Assembly: GCA_037349105.1 (NCBI GenBank)
Contig: JAYJMM010000105.1
Location: 992,001 to 1,056,000, forward strand
Direction: 5' to 3'
Length of the DNA stretch: 64,000 nucleotides
Origin: Limnomonas spitsbergensis
Lineage: Eukaryota > Chlorophyta > Chlorophyceae > Chlamydomonadales
Shown: in pieces, positions 35,601-46,680 of the stretch
Position numbering within the stretch: position 1 is the first letter of the stretch
How the letters are laid out: each line of letters starts with the position of its first letter
The notes under the pieces: generated by a model
Seen by the model: only the letters and a program-made list of their open reading frames with translations
What the model was told of the DNA's origin: nothing
Database searches by the model: none
Translations under genes and position numbers: made by a program

Positions 35601-38133
35601 CTGGGGGATTACGTGGACAGGTGTGTGACCTACAGGATGGGTGCCAGAGCTTAGACAGGGTGAAGCATCTGGCTGGAAGATGTGTGACCTGGTCTGATGC
35701 CCAAAACGAGGCCCGTGAGTGGGAGTGAGGATGCCATGTATGGGGAAGACAACTTCGCACGTGTGACCTGAGTGCATGACCGCCAGGTACTGGAACACCC
35801 ATTGTCTTTTATGTTTGACTAGGCTTGCTGCTGACCTCAATGAACCAAGAGATTCGTTGCCTGCCCTCCTGCCTTCCATCCTGTGCCAACTGGTCCCCTT
35901 GCCCGGTCCCAATCTAGGGGCTCACACAGCCTGGAAACCATCTGCCTGCTGCTGGCGCTCAAGATTGAGTTCCCCAAGAGCGTGCATCTGATCCGCGGGA
36001 ACCACGAGGCGCACGACATCAACGCTCTGTTCGGCTTCAGGCTGGAATGCCTAGAGAGGCTGGGTGACGACCATGTGCGTGCAGAGCTCTTTGCCTATGT
36101 TTGTATTCTAGAGCTCGCAGGGTAGGGCGAGGGGGAAGAGCCTGGCGGGAAGATCTGGATGGGGTGCGTAATTGTGGGAGACTCTGAAATCAAACTAGAA
36201 GTACAATTGGCGCAATGGCTACACTTTTGCGCAGCTAATGGGCCCAGTGGCCAGACGTCTGGGAGTGTGTGTCAGTTCTGAAGCTTCAGACCTTCCGGTC
36301 CTCCTCTCCCAGATTCCGCCCGCTCCCTCGCTACCGGTCCTCCTGGAGGGAAGTTTGGGTAGGCTGCGGGGGATTGCTCGCACTGCCTAGTGCGCCTCCA
36401 GCATGTGGCCCCATGCTGCACATACGCATATCATTACATCAGTTCCCTGCCCCCCTCATGACATTCACCTGGCTGCTCCCCTGCCACTGCTGCGTCCCAT
36501 GGGCAAGGCACAGCTATCTGTCCTGTCAGGCTCTCTCCTATCTCCCTGGTCCACTGGGTGGCTCATACCACGCACAGCCGCGCAACTGCATAATGCCCCC
36601 CCTGATTGAACAGCCCATGGGGCGGTGATAGGCACATGGCACCTCTGTCCACAAGCAACATGTATACCATGCCATCACCAGCTGCTACCTGCACTGGAAC
36701 ATCCTTCCAGTAGTTGTAACAGAGTGGTGTTCAGGTATGTGCTGTGTGTGCTGTCGTGATGATGGGTCGATATTCAAGATGCTTGCCCCAAGGTTTCTGG
36801 GTTTGGCATCCTATCATCGGCTGTTCCCGGTACAGGTCTGTCATAATGATGTGTGTTATTACTGTTATGTGTTGGCTGGATGGCAGGTTGAAGGATGCTG
36901 ATGAAGGTTGCATGCTTCTCGCCGCAGGGCGTCTGGGTGTGGCGGCGCATCAACGACCTGTTCAACTTCCTCCCGCTGGCGGCGTCAATCGAGGGCAAGA
37001 TCCTGTGTATGCACGGCGGCATCGGCCGCAGCATCCACAAGATCGAGCAAATCGCAGCCATTACTCGACCCGTGACGATGGAGGATGGCGGCCCGGTGCT
37101 GATGGACCTGCTTTGGTCAGACCCGACCACCAATGATGCCGTGACTGGGGTGCAGCCCAGCCCGCGGGGGCCAGGCCTCGTCACATTCGGCCCGGATAGG
37201 GTCAAGGATTTCTGCAAGGTATGAAGGCAGGGTACAGGCTGTGCATAGTCAGCGTGTGTTGCTTGTAGCGTTGTGCTTTTCCAAATGTCCAAATGTGGAA
37301 TGTTGTCAACCACACACCGCTGCAGTTGCCTGCCTTTCGACACCAAACACTGTTACCATAAGTACCTCCTAGAACCCTGACCACACATCCCCCCCTGCTC
37401 ATGCCTGCCTGCTTCAGAACAACGGGCTGCAGATGATTGTGCGAGCGCACGAGTGCGTCATGGATGGCTTTGAGCGGTTTGCCCAAGGCCACCTCATCAC
37501 GCTGTTTTCAGCCACAAACTACTGCGGCACAGCAGGTGGGGTGCAGGGACATGCCCGCCACAACCCCCATGCACCACCGGTCCACCGCATGTCATGGGCC
37601 TGGGGTATTCAAATGATCTCATGGGGAATCTGACACTACTGGTATAGGGTATACATCCAGTACCGGTATACACTGATCATCTGCGCCTTGACAGTTCAGT
37701 ATACTGCCTATCCCTGACTTTGTTTTGACGCACATCTGAATAGCATTATCGTACTACTGGTAATCCATCTCGTTTCAGATTTCAGGCCTGACAGGCGCCA
37801 ACGACTGCACGGGATCTGTGACTGAATACTGCTTGCCCTGCACTCGACTAATGACACATTTGCGCGTTTGGCCTTTGGCTTGTTCCCTTTGTAGGCAATG
37901 CTGGGGCTATCTTAGTGCTGGGCCGGGACCTTGTGATGGTGCCCAAGCTCATCCACCCTTTGCCGCCTTCGACGCCGCGGACGCCGGACTCGACTGGAAA
38001 CATCGATGACGATGGGCCGGCTCAACAGCCTGGCGGCAACGACACCTGGATGCAGTCGATCAATGACGAGCGGCCGCCAACGCCGCCCAGAGGCAGGCCG
38101 CACGTTCCAGGGTCGTCGCTCGAGTATTTTTAA
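29659..38133 (+). CDS. BSL: BSU1-like (BSL) Kelch-repeat serine/threonine protein phosphatase
   Basis: Fifteen exons join in phase (2,769 nt, 922 aa): 29659-29923, 30010-30081, 30198-30349, 30463-30545, 30740-30931, 31223-31454, 31829-32155, 32514-32726, 33537-33671, 34702-34858, 35485-35620, 35918-36074, 36928-37218, 37418-37535, 37895-38133. Residues ~45-390 are Kelch repeats ([73 protein letters not shown]). The linker holds [15 protein letters not shown]. The phosphatase starts near residue 558 and keeps GDLHGQ (617-621), GDYVDRG (650-656), RGNHE (681-685), [20 protein letters not shown] and SATNYCG, so all metal-binding and catalytic motifs are present. The tail DTWMQ...PPTPPRGRP is conserved in plant BSLs. 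In land plants BSLs dephosphorylate GSK3-like kinases in brassinosteroid signalling; the algal role is unknown. Start: first ATG in an open exon; a second ATG at residue 39 (29773) is possible. Confidence 0.95.
32771..33055 (+). repeat. Exon-end duplication followed by ~35-bp tandem repeats in BSL intron 8
   Basis: TGTCAGGCTGTG...CACCAGG at 32692-32726, the end of exon 8 with its donor, is copied in diverged form at 32776-32820. It is followed by about six ~35-bp units built from GGCAGGTGCACT, TTTTTCATATAAGAAAGGCA and ATAGGGCA, up to about 33055. The duplicated donor (TAGGTGAAAG) could compete with the real one. Confidence 0.7.
35084..35130. other. Long near-perfect hairpin in BSL intron 10
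   Basis: A 15-bp perfect inverted repeat (AACAATGGACCACAA at 35092-35106, and its complement at 35109-35123) is separated by only two bases. After a small internal loop the stem is extended by GTGTCC/GGACAC (35084-35089 and 35125-35130), giving 21 paired positions. It could be a cruciform, a microRNA-type hairpin or a remnant of an inverted-repeat element. Confidence 0.85.
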
Positions 38134-40855
38134 GACCAGGCCAGGATAGCTAGCCTGTACACCTCGCCTTATGCGCTCTGCCCTGGACAATGCCCTCTAC
38201 ATTATCATGCTGTCAGACCAACAACAGTCAGAACCAAAGTGGTGCTCTGGTCACTACTCTCTCTTATGTCTCATGCTGACAGGTTAAGATGATCATACTG
38301 CTGCAGCCTGCTAGCATGTTTCGCTCTTTTTCTAAGCCCCACGGTGTTGCCATAGCCTGCATGGCCTGCACATGTCCGAAAGCTGGTATGCTTCGACTTC
38401 GACAATTGACTTTTTCAGACCTTGTTCGAAGGTGCAACGCTCCTGCATTGATGAGGGGAATTCCTTGGCAATAAGTATGGGTTATCATTGTCACTTTTCA
38501 TTTGGGTTCCGTTTTTACGTCACCGTTACCGTACCTTATTACGTGGGCCAAATGGTGAGGTGGTTTAAATGCACTGTATGCAAGCTACGTTCCCTCAGCC
38601 TTCCAGACATCAACCTGCCCATATGAGGCATGCTGTAGATTTGCCAAGAAAATCCCGATGTGCCAAGCCTTGCATGGACAGATGGATGCAAGCCTTATCC
38701 TAAAAATGACAGGGATAAGGGGAGTTAATACTGGTGCAGTGGTGCACCCGATTGCCAACACATGATTTGCAGCTATCAGGCCGCTGCTGCCAGGTCCTGT
38801 CGCTGTCCCTCCACAGACACATTTATAAGCAACTGAGTGTGCTGATTATCCCACTTGCGGGCTTGCGGAAATGCAGCCTTGGCATAACGAGTGGTCAAGT
38901 TGCCGGTTTCAACTCTGGTAGCTTCCAGAACGTGGATGGCTGAGTAGATAGTCAAGTAGGGTAGACACATCTACTGCTTATCCTAGCCTGTTAAATGTAC
39001 ACCACAAATGGCTGCCCTGGTTCCATGTCAGGTGACATCCACAAGAAGCTGCTGAAAAACCCGAAGGGAGAAAAGGAAAGGAAGGAACTCCGTTTAAGGC
39101 GTGGATTTGAGGATGGCAAAGTGTTCTCACAGGGGGGACAACAAGATGCGGTACCGCTGCAGGTCAATAACGTTACACCTCTGGGCCCGCTCAAAGCTCG
39201 GCCGCGTGGGCGCCCAACTCTTCAGAAGGGAGTAAAGGAGGAACTCAAAGGAAGAGAGGGGGAAAGGAACAAAAGGAGAGGCCGAGAAGGCAAAGCAGAT
39301 CAAGTCCAACACCTGAATTCCACTAGAGACTAGCCCTCAACAAAGCCTCTAAGAGAAGTTAAGGAAAGCAAGCGTATCCCACCCCTGCTTGGCCGCGAGG
39401 GCGCTCCACTGATCAGAAGGGAGAAGAGGAGAACTAAAAAGGGGCCAAACAACAACAACAACAAAAAGGCTAAAAGAGACCCCACCATCTTGTGATTGGG
39501 CAGTCCTTTTGCTACTATGCTGCCCGAGGGCCCGTAATGGGGGGAAATTGCTGCCAAATATTTAAATGATAACATGCGTAGGGCGCCTTTCCTTTTCTGG
39601 TGGGGACATTTCTCTTTTCTGTTCCTCTCTTCCTGTCCTCTCCCCTCTGAACTTCAGTTTCATTCTCCCAACTTCATTGTTAGACACCCACGTGGCCGAT
39701 CCTTTTGAGCAGGGCCCAAAAGTGTGACGTCGTTGATACGTAGGGTACAATGACAAATGTATAATGACGTTACACCTCTGGGCCCTGCTGAAGTTAGCTC
39801 GGCCACGTCGGCAAACGCAAAGTCAGCTAGGAAAGTCGAGGGAGAGGGCACAAGAGGAAAATGAAAGCAAGTTCACCTTCCAAACAAGAACAAAACGGTC
39901 AGACACACCGCCCCTGAAGAGACTAATCTTATAAAAAAAGCAACTAGTTCCACAAGAGCCATGGCAAATGTAGAAGTACCTACCGGTATGCAACCAGCAC
40001 TTCAGGGCCAAAGTTTGGGCCAACACTGAAGGTCCTGACATGCTATATGGGAAATTGCGATTCACTGGAAAGATAAATACAAGAAGTTGCTAAGCAAATT
40101 AGGCCACCTCTTTGGGGGGGTGTATCAAAGGGGATACCATCTCCCCCTGGCCTTTCTTTCAGCTGAAGCTTGGATTCGTTTTCATGACTTATTGGGCTTG
40201 GGGAACTGCTCCTGGAAAGAGGGATGCTGTGTGTGTTAATAACAAAAGGTGTGTGTTAATAACAGTAGCTTGGTTTCTCTCTGTAATTCGTCATAAGACT
40301 ACGTATGCTCAAGGAATTTAATGCGCTATAAGTTAACGAGATGTGTGGATTATGGCCAGCTAGTAGTGACTTAATTGTGTGGTTTTTGTCAGCTGATGTG
40401 GAACAGGAGGCAGCTGGTGAACCATGACAACGGATGGCTTCTGCTTCTGTGTGACTGGTGTGCTTGTTTGGTATACGAGGGCTGAAATTTCTCAGGGAAT
40501 AGTAAATGGAATTGTTATGGTTCAGTACCAACATTCCATGTGTAGTACCCTCCTTCATCCATAACACCATTGACATGGAGTGTGCATGCTACAAGAATTG
40601 ACCAGGCTCATGTAACATAAGTTAATGAAACTCAGCATCAAAGCCAGCTGGCTAAGCAAATGAACAAAGTTGTTTGGCATGTCAAAAGGAATTGCGTGCA
40701 CTCAATTTACATAAAACCTCTCGCTCGACAAAATCCGGTGTCTGCATATATGCCAGTTCTCACAACTCGCTCAATGAAAAAGGGAAGGGAGTAGAAAGTG
40801 TATTTGTACAAGATACCCATCACAGATGATGGGTTCAGAAATATTCACAGAACGT
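38134..40855. other. Intergenic region with dispersed repeats, between convergent BSL and LHC genes
   Basis: No gene seen. The BSL gene (plus) and the first LHC gene (minus) converge on it. It holds three family A repeat copies (39160-39865) and a 14-bp direct repeat GTGTGTTAATAACA at about 40230 and 40251. Short ORFs here are by-products of the purine-rich repeats. Confidence 0.6.
39160..39865. repeat. Dispersed repeat family A: three copies in alternating orientation
   Basis: Core: a TAACGTTACACCTCTGGGCC block, then CTCAAA, then GCTCGGCCGCGTGGGCGCC, followed by a purine-rich tail. Copies: about 39163-39330 (plus), 39595-39745 (minus) and 39762-39865 (plus). The first copy and the sequence after it (to about 39470, ending in a CAACAACAACAA run) are repeated with high similarity at 57786-58070. 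Confidence 0.75.
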
Positions 40856-42398
40856 TTATGCGCTGGGGGTGAACTTGGTGGCGAAGGCGAAGGCGTTGTT
40901 AGCGCCGGGGTCAGCCAGGTGGGAGGTCAGGTTCTCGATGGGTCCCTTTCCGGTCACGATCGCCTGTACGAAGAATCCGAGCATGGAGAACATGGCAAGG
41001 CGTCCGTTCTTCAGCTCCTTGACCTTCAGCTCAGCGAAGGTATCGGGGTCGTCAGCCAGGCCCAAGGGGTCGAAGTACTGGCCACCGGGGTACAGGGAGT
41101 CAAGGTCCTCGAAGCCAGACAGGCCCTCGCCACCGTTGGCGCGGAAAGCCTCAGCCTGTCCCATCAGGATGACCTGGACGGCCACGATGGCGACAATGGA
41201 CTGTGCATGGACCAGACCAGACTGGCCTGTGCGGATGACGAAATTGACGGAGGTACAGGATTCCAGTAAGAAACGTGTTCCAAGGCTCAAATAGTCAGAA
41301 GTAATTGCATTGCTCAAATGTCTCAACACACAGGAATACACAGCCATTCAACTCAGGCTTCCCTTTGTATTAAGGGGCCATGCCTCACTAGGCGACTTCT
41401 CACCTAGGTAGTCTAGGCCACCATCGGCGAAGATCTGGGCACCAGCCTTGAACCAGACGGGCTGAGGTGAGCCGGACTGGTCGAGCTCAGGGATGACGCA
41501 GCCTAGGGCTCCGAGGAGGGCCCACCTACCCAGAAGAGGTAGCGAGTAATTCAGGAGGACACAAGGTGAATGTAATGCAGTGGAAGGTGTTCAAGGAGGT
41601 GTCCTACATGGGCTAGGGAAGTCAAAAGTGTGCCAATTGACAGTGACAAAGATGAAAGACCCAGGCCTGAATGTTACATTCCGGTTTGTGCTAGACACCT
41701 AACCCACAGTCACGCTCCTCCCAGAGAAGGAACTGAGCAGGACAATAGTACCTGGAGTGGATCACCTCGATGGTGCGGTACCTCCTGAAGGTCTCGGGAT
41801 CAGCGGACAAACCAGCGGTGTCCTGCGGAGGGACACGTGCGAGTGAGATCTTCAGCGTTCAGGCGAGCGGTGAAGGTGTTGCCACGGGTTAGCAGATACG
41901 ATCGGTCGATACTTCGAACCGTCAAGTAAAGTCGGGATCTTTGACATGGAAGTTCGTAGCACGATGCAAACTGCCCCCTTGCTTACCCAGCCGTAGTCAC
42001 CGGGGAACTCGCCAGTCAGGTAAGACGGAGGGTTGCCTGAGAAGAGAGACAGAGCGAGGATCAATATGAGGTAAGATCTACCTGATTGCGATGATACTGT
42101 GCATCAATTGCAGCATCGGGCGAAGTGTAAATTTTGAGGTATACTCACTGAAAGGTCCCAGGAACAGAGGGCGCTCGGGGCCATACCACTGTGATGGAAA
42201 GACGATACAGGAGCTGTTGAGTTACTTGCAACAGCAGCGAGCCAGTCGTCGAAGATAGCAAGATTGCCTCCTTATCTCCCGTCTTACCAGGGAGTCAGGG
42301 GTGGACGCCCTTGCAGGTGCCTTCTTGGCAGCCTGCACCACAACGGTGGAGCGCCTGGACATGGTGGACATAACCTGCTTCTTCATGAGGGAAGCCAT
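40856..42398 (-). CDS. LHCII-type chlorophyll a/b-binding protein, copy 1
   Basis: Six exons join in phase (765 nt, 254 aa): 42398-42288, 42188-42149, 42036-41987, 41822-41752, 41525-41404, 41226-40856. The N-terminus [16 protein letters not shown] is a plastid transit peptide. The mature part starts near [10 protein letters not shown] and carries the LHCII trimerisation-type motif WYGPER. Helix B has [14 protein letters not shown] (Glu and Arg bridging ligands); helix C has [19 protein letters not shown]; helix A has [19 protein letters not shown]. The C-terminus is [14 protein letters not shown]. Length and motifs are those of a major antenna protein that binds chlorophyll a/b and xanthophylls in the thylakoid membrane. 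Which Lhcb class it matches cannot be decided by eye. Compared with copy 2 it has an extra intron (41751-41526) after HSR and lacks the C-terminal intron. Confidence 0.95.
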
Positions 42399-45300
42399 TT
42401 CGAGAGATTTAGATTTGATGAAATTGGTCGGGGTGCTGAGTTAGGTGCGTCAGCCCCGACTGTCCGAGGTTAAGTAGGACGAGTGAGGGTGAATCTCAAG
42501 GTCCCCAAAACCCTAAAATTGCGAACGGTCGCATGCCAACGGTCCTCGTGGTGTCCTGCCCCTACGCTAAAGCGGCGTTCTGAGATTCGACGCGGATTTC
42601 GCAGGCGCGAAGCCTGTGTCAAGTATGCAACATCAAACCCCTCCAGTGGTCATGCATTCATGCTTGTCCTGAAGAGAAACAACCACTCCAGCAGCCCCAG
42701 CTGTACTGCATGCAGCTCATCACATGCTCAACCAATCAGCTATCCTGTCTCCCTGATCCAACCAGAAGAGACTGGATGACTTCTCAGATTTACAATGCGA
42801 ATTTGATGAATTGCAAGGCTGGCCTTGCATACCATAAGCCAGATGCCTTCGAAACAGCATGGGTCACTTAACTGTTGCCATGGTATGTTGGACTTAAACA
42901 GTCTCTGAAGTTGAATTGGTTTGACTTCTGTGAGACTGCAAAATTCATGTGCCAGTGACAGGGGCGATGTTCCGTATGAGCTATTGGTGTCACTTGATGT
43001 ACGTCCTGCAGGTTAACAACATAACACCTCTGGGCGACTGGGCCCCACTGAAAAGGCTTGGCTGTGAGGGTGTCCAAGTGGCCGCTCCCGAAAAAGGGAA
43101 GCAGTTAAGGATATTGGAAGGAGGCAGTTAAGGATATTATAAACCGGTATGACTTTAAGTTGTCACTTGATGTGCATGTTCTACAGGCATTTTCAAGGCT
43201 ACAGCACTGAACAAGGTGAATGGACTTTCGGGGTGGCATAACAAAGGTGACACGGGTATAACTACATTGGTATGTATTTGACTTACAGAGGCTGTGGATT
43301 TTCCTTTGACTGTCTCTATTTCTCAGCTTGAGGCTGTCCCTTCAATTAGTTTCTCCTTTTTCTTCGTTCCAGACCCAATTACCGGTACTTTCTCCTCAGC
43401 CAACAGTTCAGCGCCCATGCAGGCGAGAAACACCAGCAAAAGCGCTGGACCTGTGCCTTGCCCCAGAGGCATCAAGCAGGTTGCCCACTGATCCCCAATT
43501 CCCCCTCCTCTCCAGCCTATACACCAGCGACACGTCAGCAAGACAGATATCTTGGAGTTTGGCAGCCACTTAACAGTGCAACGCCGACAGCCAGCCCAGG
43601 CCAGAGTGTGCGGTCCAGATAGGGCAGTTCTGAAGCATGTCCAAGAATTCATGTTATTGGGCAACATTCAGCACGAAATCGGCAACATGAGGAAAGCCAT
43701 GCAGGCTATAGAGGCGCCTTTGGCTGCAGCGTGTACGCCGCAAGGGTGCGCCTGAGAGACCATCTACCTACACCCACCCGGCTAGCGGCTGCCTACGTAG
43801 CGGCTTAGGCGAACAATGGAGATATGGTGTGGGCCACTGGTCGCTTTCGGCTGCAGCACTGCCCAAGGTCAGGATGCAGACCAGCCTACTTCAGCACCTG
43901 CGCCAGGCTGCGGGGCTTCCTGCATCCGCTGCCAGCTGGGGGGTCATGCAGGAGCTGCAGATCCAGCCGTTGCAACGAGACTGGTGGCAGCACGAGCAAC
44001 ACGTCTACAACGCAGCGGTGGCACCGGCAGCACAGCAAGACATCCCACTCAAGGCAGCAGCCGCGATGGCGGACCTGCTGCTAGCGGTTCGACAGAACAC
44101 TGGAGGGCGCACATGGTGCAGTTAGCTGATGGGGGCACTGGGAGAGTTGGAGCGGGGAGCAGCTGTCCCTAAACCTGTGTCAAGCTGTCTCTGACCTGAA
44201 GCCGCTCACTGTCTCAGAGGGGCCCCAACTAGTGCATGCAGCCTACAAGCAGGTGCAACCGGAGGCGACTGGCAGAGGATACCCCAGGGATCCCACCAAC
44301 CAGCACAGTCTCAGCTGCCTACTGCGCCTGGTTCAGGCCTACGGCTGGTGCATGCTGGAAGCCGCACCTGCAACCGGGCGTGAGACATCATTGCGGGCTA
44401 GTTTTTTAGGAGCTTGGGACTTGGTTTTTCTTATTTTTTTCTTCTTATTTGTTGTTGTCACAATATCTTGTGTGTGGGTTGGGAGGGGTTCTTTTTGTTC
44501 CTTTCTTGCTTTGTCTCCTCTCCTTACTTAATTAAGACCCTTCTGGGGCGGGGAACCTGCCTCTCCCTTTTTGGGGGGGGGATATTTTCTCTGCTCTGTG
44601 TTCCTCTATTTCTTCCCTTTCCCCTCGTACCTTACGATTCCTTCTCCCAACTTCGCTGCTGGGCGCTCACGCGGCCGAACCTTTTTGAGCAGGGCCCTGA
44701 GGTGTACCGTCAATGACCAGCAAGAGGGTGTGCGCTCGAATACAGTTGCGTCTTGGTATGGTAAAGGGCGGCTCAGCACTCAGCTGCATGAGAAATGCTA
44801 CTGCCAACGATACTGGGCTGGGCTGCCAACGATAATGTCCTTCGCTTCTACAACGCAGCGGTTGCACCAGCAGCACAGCAAGACAGCCCACTCATGGCAG
44901 CAGCCATGGCGGCGGACAGCAGCTCGCTGTCAGGCTGGGCACCGGAGGGCGCAATAGGTGCAGTAATTTGCTAGGTGCTTTGCTAGAGCTGGAGCTGGGA
45001 TCGGCCGATCCCAAACTGCGTCAGACAGCAACTGACCTGCAGCCGCTGCCTGTCAGAGAGGTGCTAGCACTAGTTGATGCAGCATACAAGCGGGCGCAGC
45101 TGGATGCAGCCGGCAGAGGGGACCCCAGAGATCCTGCCACTGGACACAGGCCTACTGCACCTGATTTCAGTCTACGGCGGGCGCCATGCTGGCGCAGGCC
45201 AGGGGCCGCACCAGCCGAAAGGAGTGTGCTTGCGTGTGCACGAACTTAAGCCTGCGGCTCGGCGCCGTCAGCACGGCTGACACTAGAGGACGGCGCAGTG

Positions 45301-46620
45301 GTCAGCAGTGTGACAGAAGGTGCTGCCTGCGTTCTTGTGCTAGGGGAGACAGCGACCAAGTGGAGGACGTGCTGCATGCTTGTTTTCAATGCCCTAGCGT
45401 GCAGGATCAACTTAGAGAGCGGGGATGGGCATGTCCTCTGAGCGGTGCTAGAGACTTTTTAGAGTTGCACAGGAGCAGGCTTTGGTGGGATGCCCTGGCC
45501 TTTGTGGACGACGTGGTAGATATCGTTGAAGCGTAGACATTTTCAGAGGATGGAACTTCCTTTGTATTTTGTGTATTCCAGCTCTTGTTTTGTCCCTTTT
45601 TACTCCAGGCCATGAGACCAGGGTTACCGACAAGTTTCAGTGTAGTTTTCTTCCCCCCTTCTTTTGTGCTCCCTTCCGAGGGGGAAAAAAACAAAAAAAG
45701 TCGATCCCATCCCCTTTTTTTGTTGAGCTTAACGAGAGCGTTCCATAGCTGTTTTAAGAATGTGTTTTGGCCCAAGGGGTGGGAGATATGGGGGGGCAAA
45801 GTTGGGGGGGGTGGGGGGGGGTCCCCCAAAAATCAAACGTTTGTTTTCCCCCCTAACTGTCTTTTTGCTGTACGTCTGTTGAGGCTGGCAGCGTCACCTA
45901 TGTGTTCTCCTTGCCAACATGAGTCCATTTCCATCCTAAGATGTTGCTTGAAGTACCACATGGCCCCCTTCCACCCCACACTGAGGGTTTGGCTCCATTG
46001 GACTCACCCCGAAACTAGCGGAGTCTTTCTTAGTTGACTGTTGGCATGTCATCACCTAACGAATTGAAATATACCAGAAGAAGCGCCTTGACGAGTTCAC
46101 AAAAAACAGACCTCTCAATACATACTGTAGGCTGGTCCTGAAATGGGTGGGATGGACGCTAATGTGATGGGGCCTAGTTGTCGTTGAACTTTGTTTTTTC
46201 TGTTGTTCTCCTTTGCCTGTAAATGTCTTTCCCCTCCTATGTGGACACTTAGGCGCCCCCGCAGCCGGGTCTGCTTGTGCATGCCCTGACCTGTAACGGC
46301 ATTGGCACCTTGTATTTAAGTAATTTAATGTATTTAAGTACTTATATAAGGCAAATAATGTAGTGCACCCATCTCTCTTGCCGCAGTGCAGTCTGCTTCC
46401 GAGTATTAATATGATGAATTCCAGGTCTCTCGTATTTACAACTGTCTTTTTCTGTCTTAAAGCAGTGAAATTAATTATCATACATGCAAATGATTTTCAT
46501 GCCAGGAAAAGCTGGCCGGATTTAATACATTCTCTCAAAGCAGTCCAGGCACTCAATGACAAAAAAGGTAAAAAAGTGAATGGCGGGTTATATAGGGAGG
46601 TAAAAATATGGGTATAGCAT
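42399..46620. other. Spacer between the two LHC genes, filled with retroelement fragments
   Basis: No host gene recognised. The first 200 bp upstream of 42398 must hold the promoter of LHC copy 1, but I see no clear TATA element. A degenerate family A core lies at 43010-43110. Retroelement pieces occupy 43816-45537. Very G- or T-rich stretches lie at 44400-44640 and 45630-45850. Confidence 0.6.
43816..45537 (+). mobile_element. Two broken 3' ends of a non-LTR retroelement, split by a family A repeat
   Basis: Copy 1 (about 43829-44390) has LQRDWWQHEQHVYNAAVA, then HAAYKQVQPEATGRGYPRDP. Copy 2 (about 44830-45537) has FYNAAVAPAAQQDSPLMAA, VDAAYKRAQLDAAGRGDPRD and a terminal block with EDVLHACFQCPSVQDQLRER and LWWDALAFVDDVVDIVEA, then stop. 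The C-terminal block with paired Cys and His is typical of the end of reverse-transcriptase polyproteins. Frames shift repeatedly, so both copies are dead. Between them, about 44590-44715, lies a family A repeat on the minus strand. A third relative lies at 49900-50330. Confidence 0.6.
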
Positions 46621-46625
46621 ACTCA

Positions 46626-46680
46626 TGCGACGGGGCTGAACTTGGTGGCGCTTATGCGACGGGGGTGAACTTGGTGGCGT
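46626..46680 (-). repeat. Duplicated last codons just after the stop of LHC copy 2
   Basis: GCCACCAAGTTCACCCCCGT, the end of the reading frame at about 46680-46656, is followed after the TAA by a second copy with one base changed, GCCACCAAGTTCAGCCCCGT, and GCATGA, at about 46650-46625. The last ~28 bp have thus been duplicated in tandem into the 3' untranslated region. Confidence 0.85.

Noticed and set aside
38995..39333. 112-codon Lys/Arg/Glu-rich plus-strand ORF
   Set aside because: Its content comes from the purine-rich tail of a family A repeat, which recurs at 57.8 kb in a broken frame.
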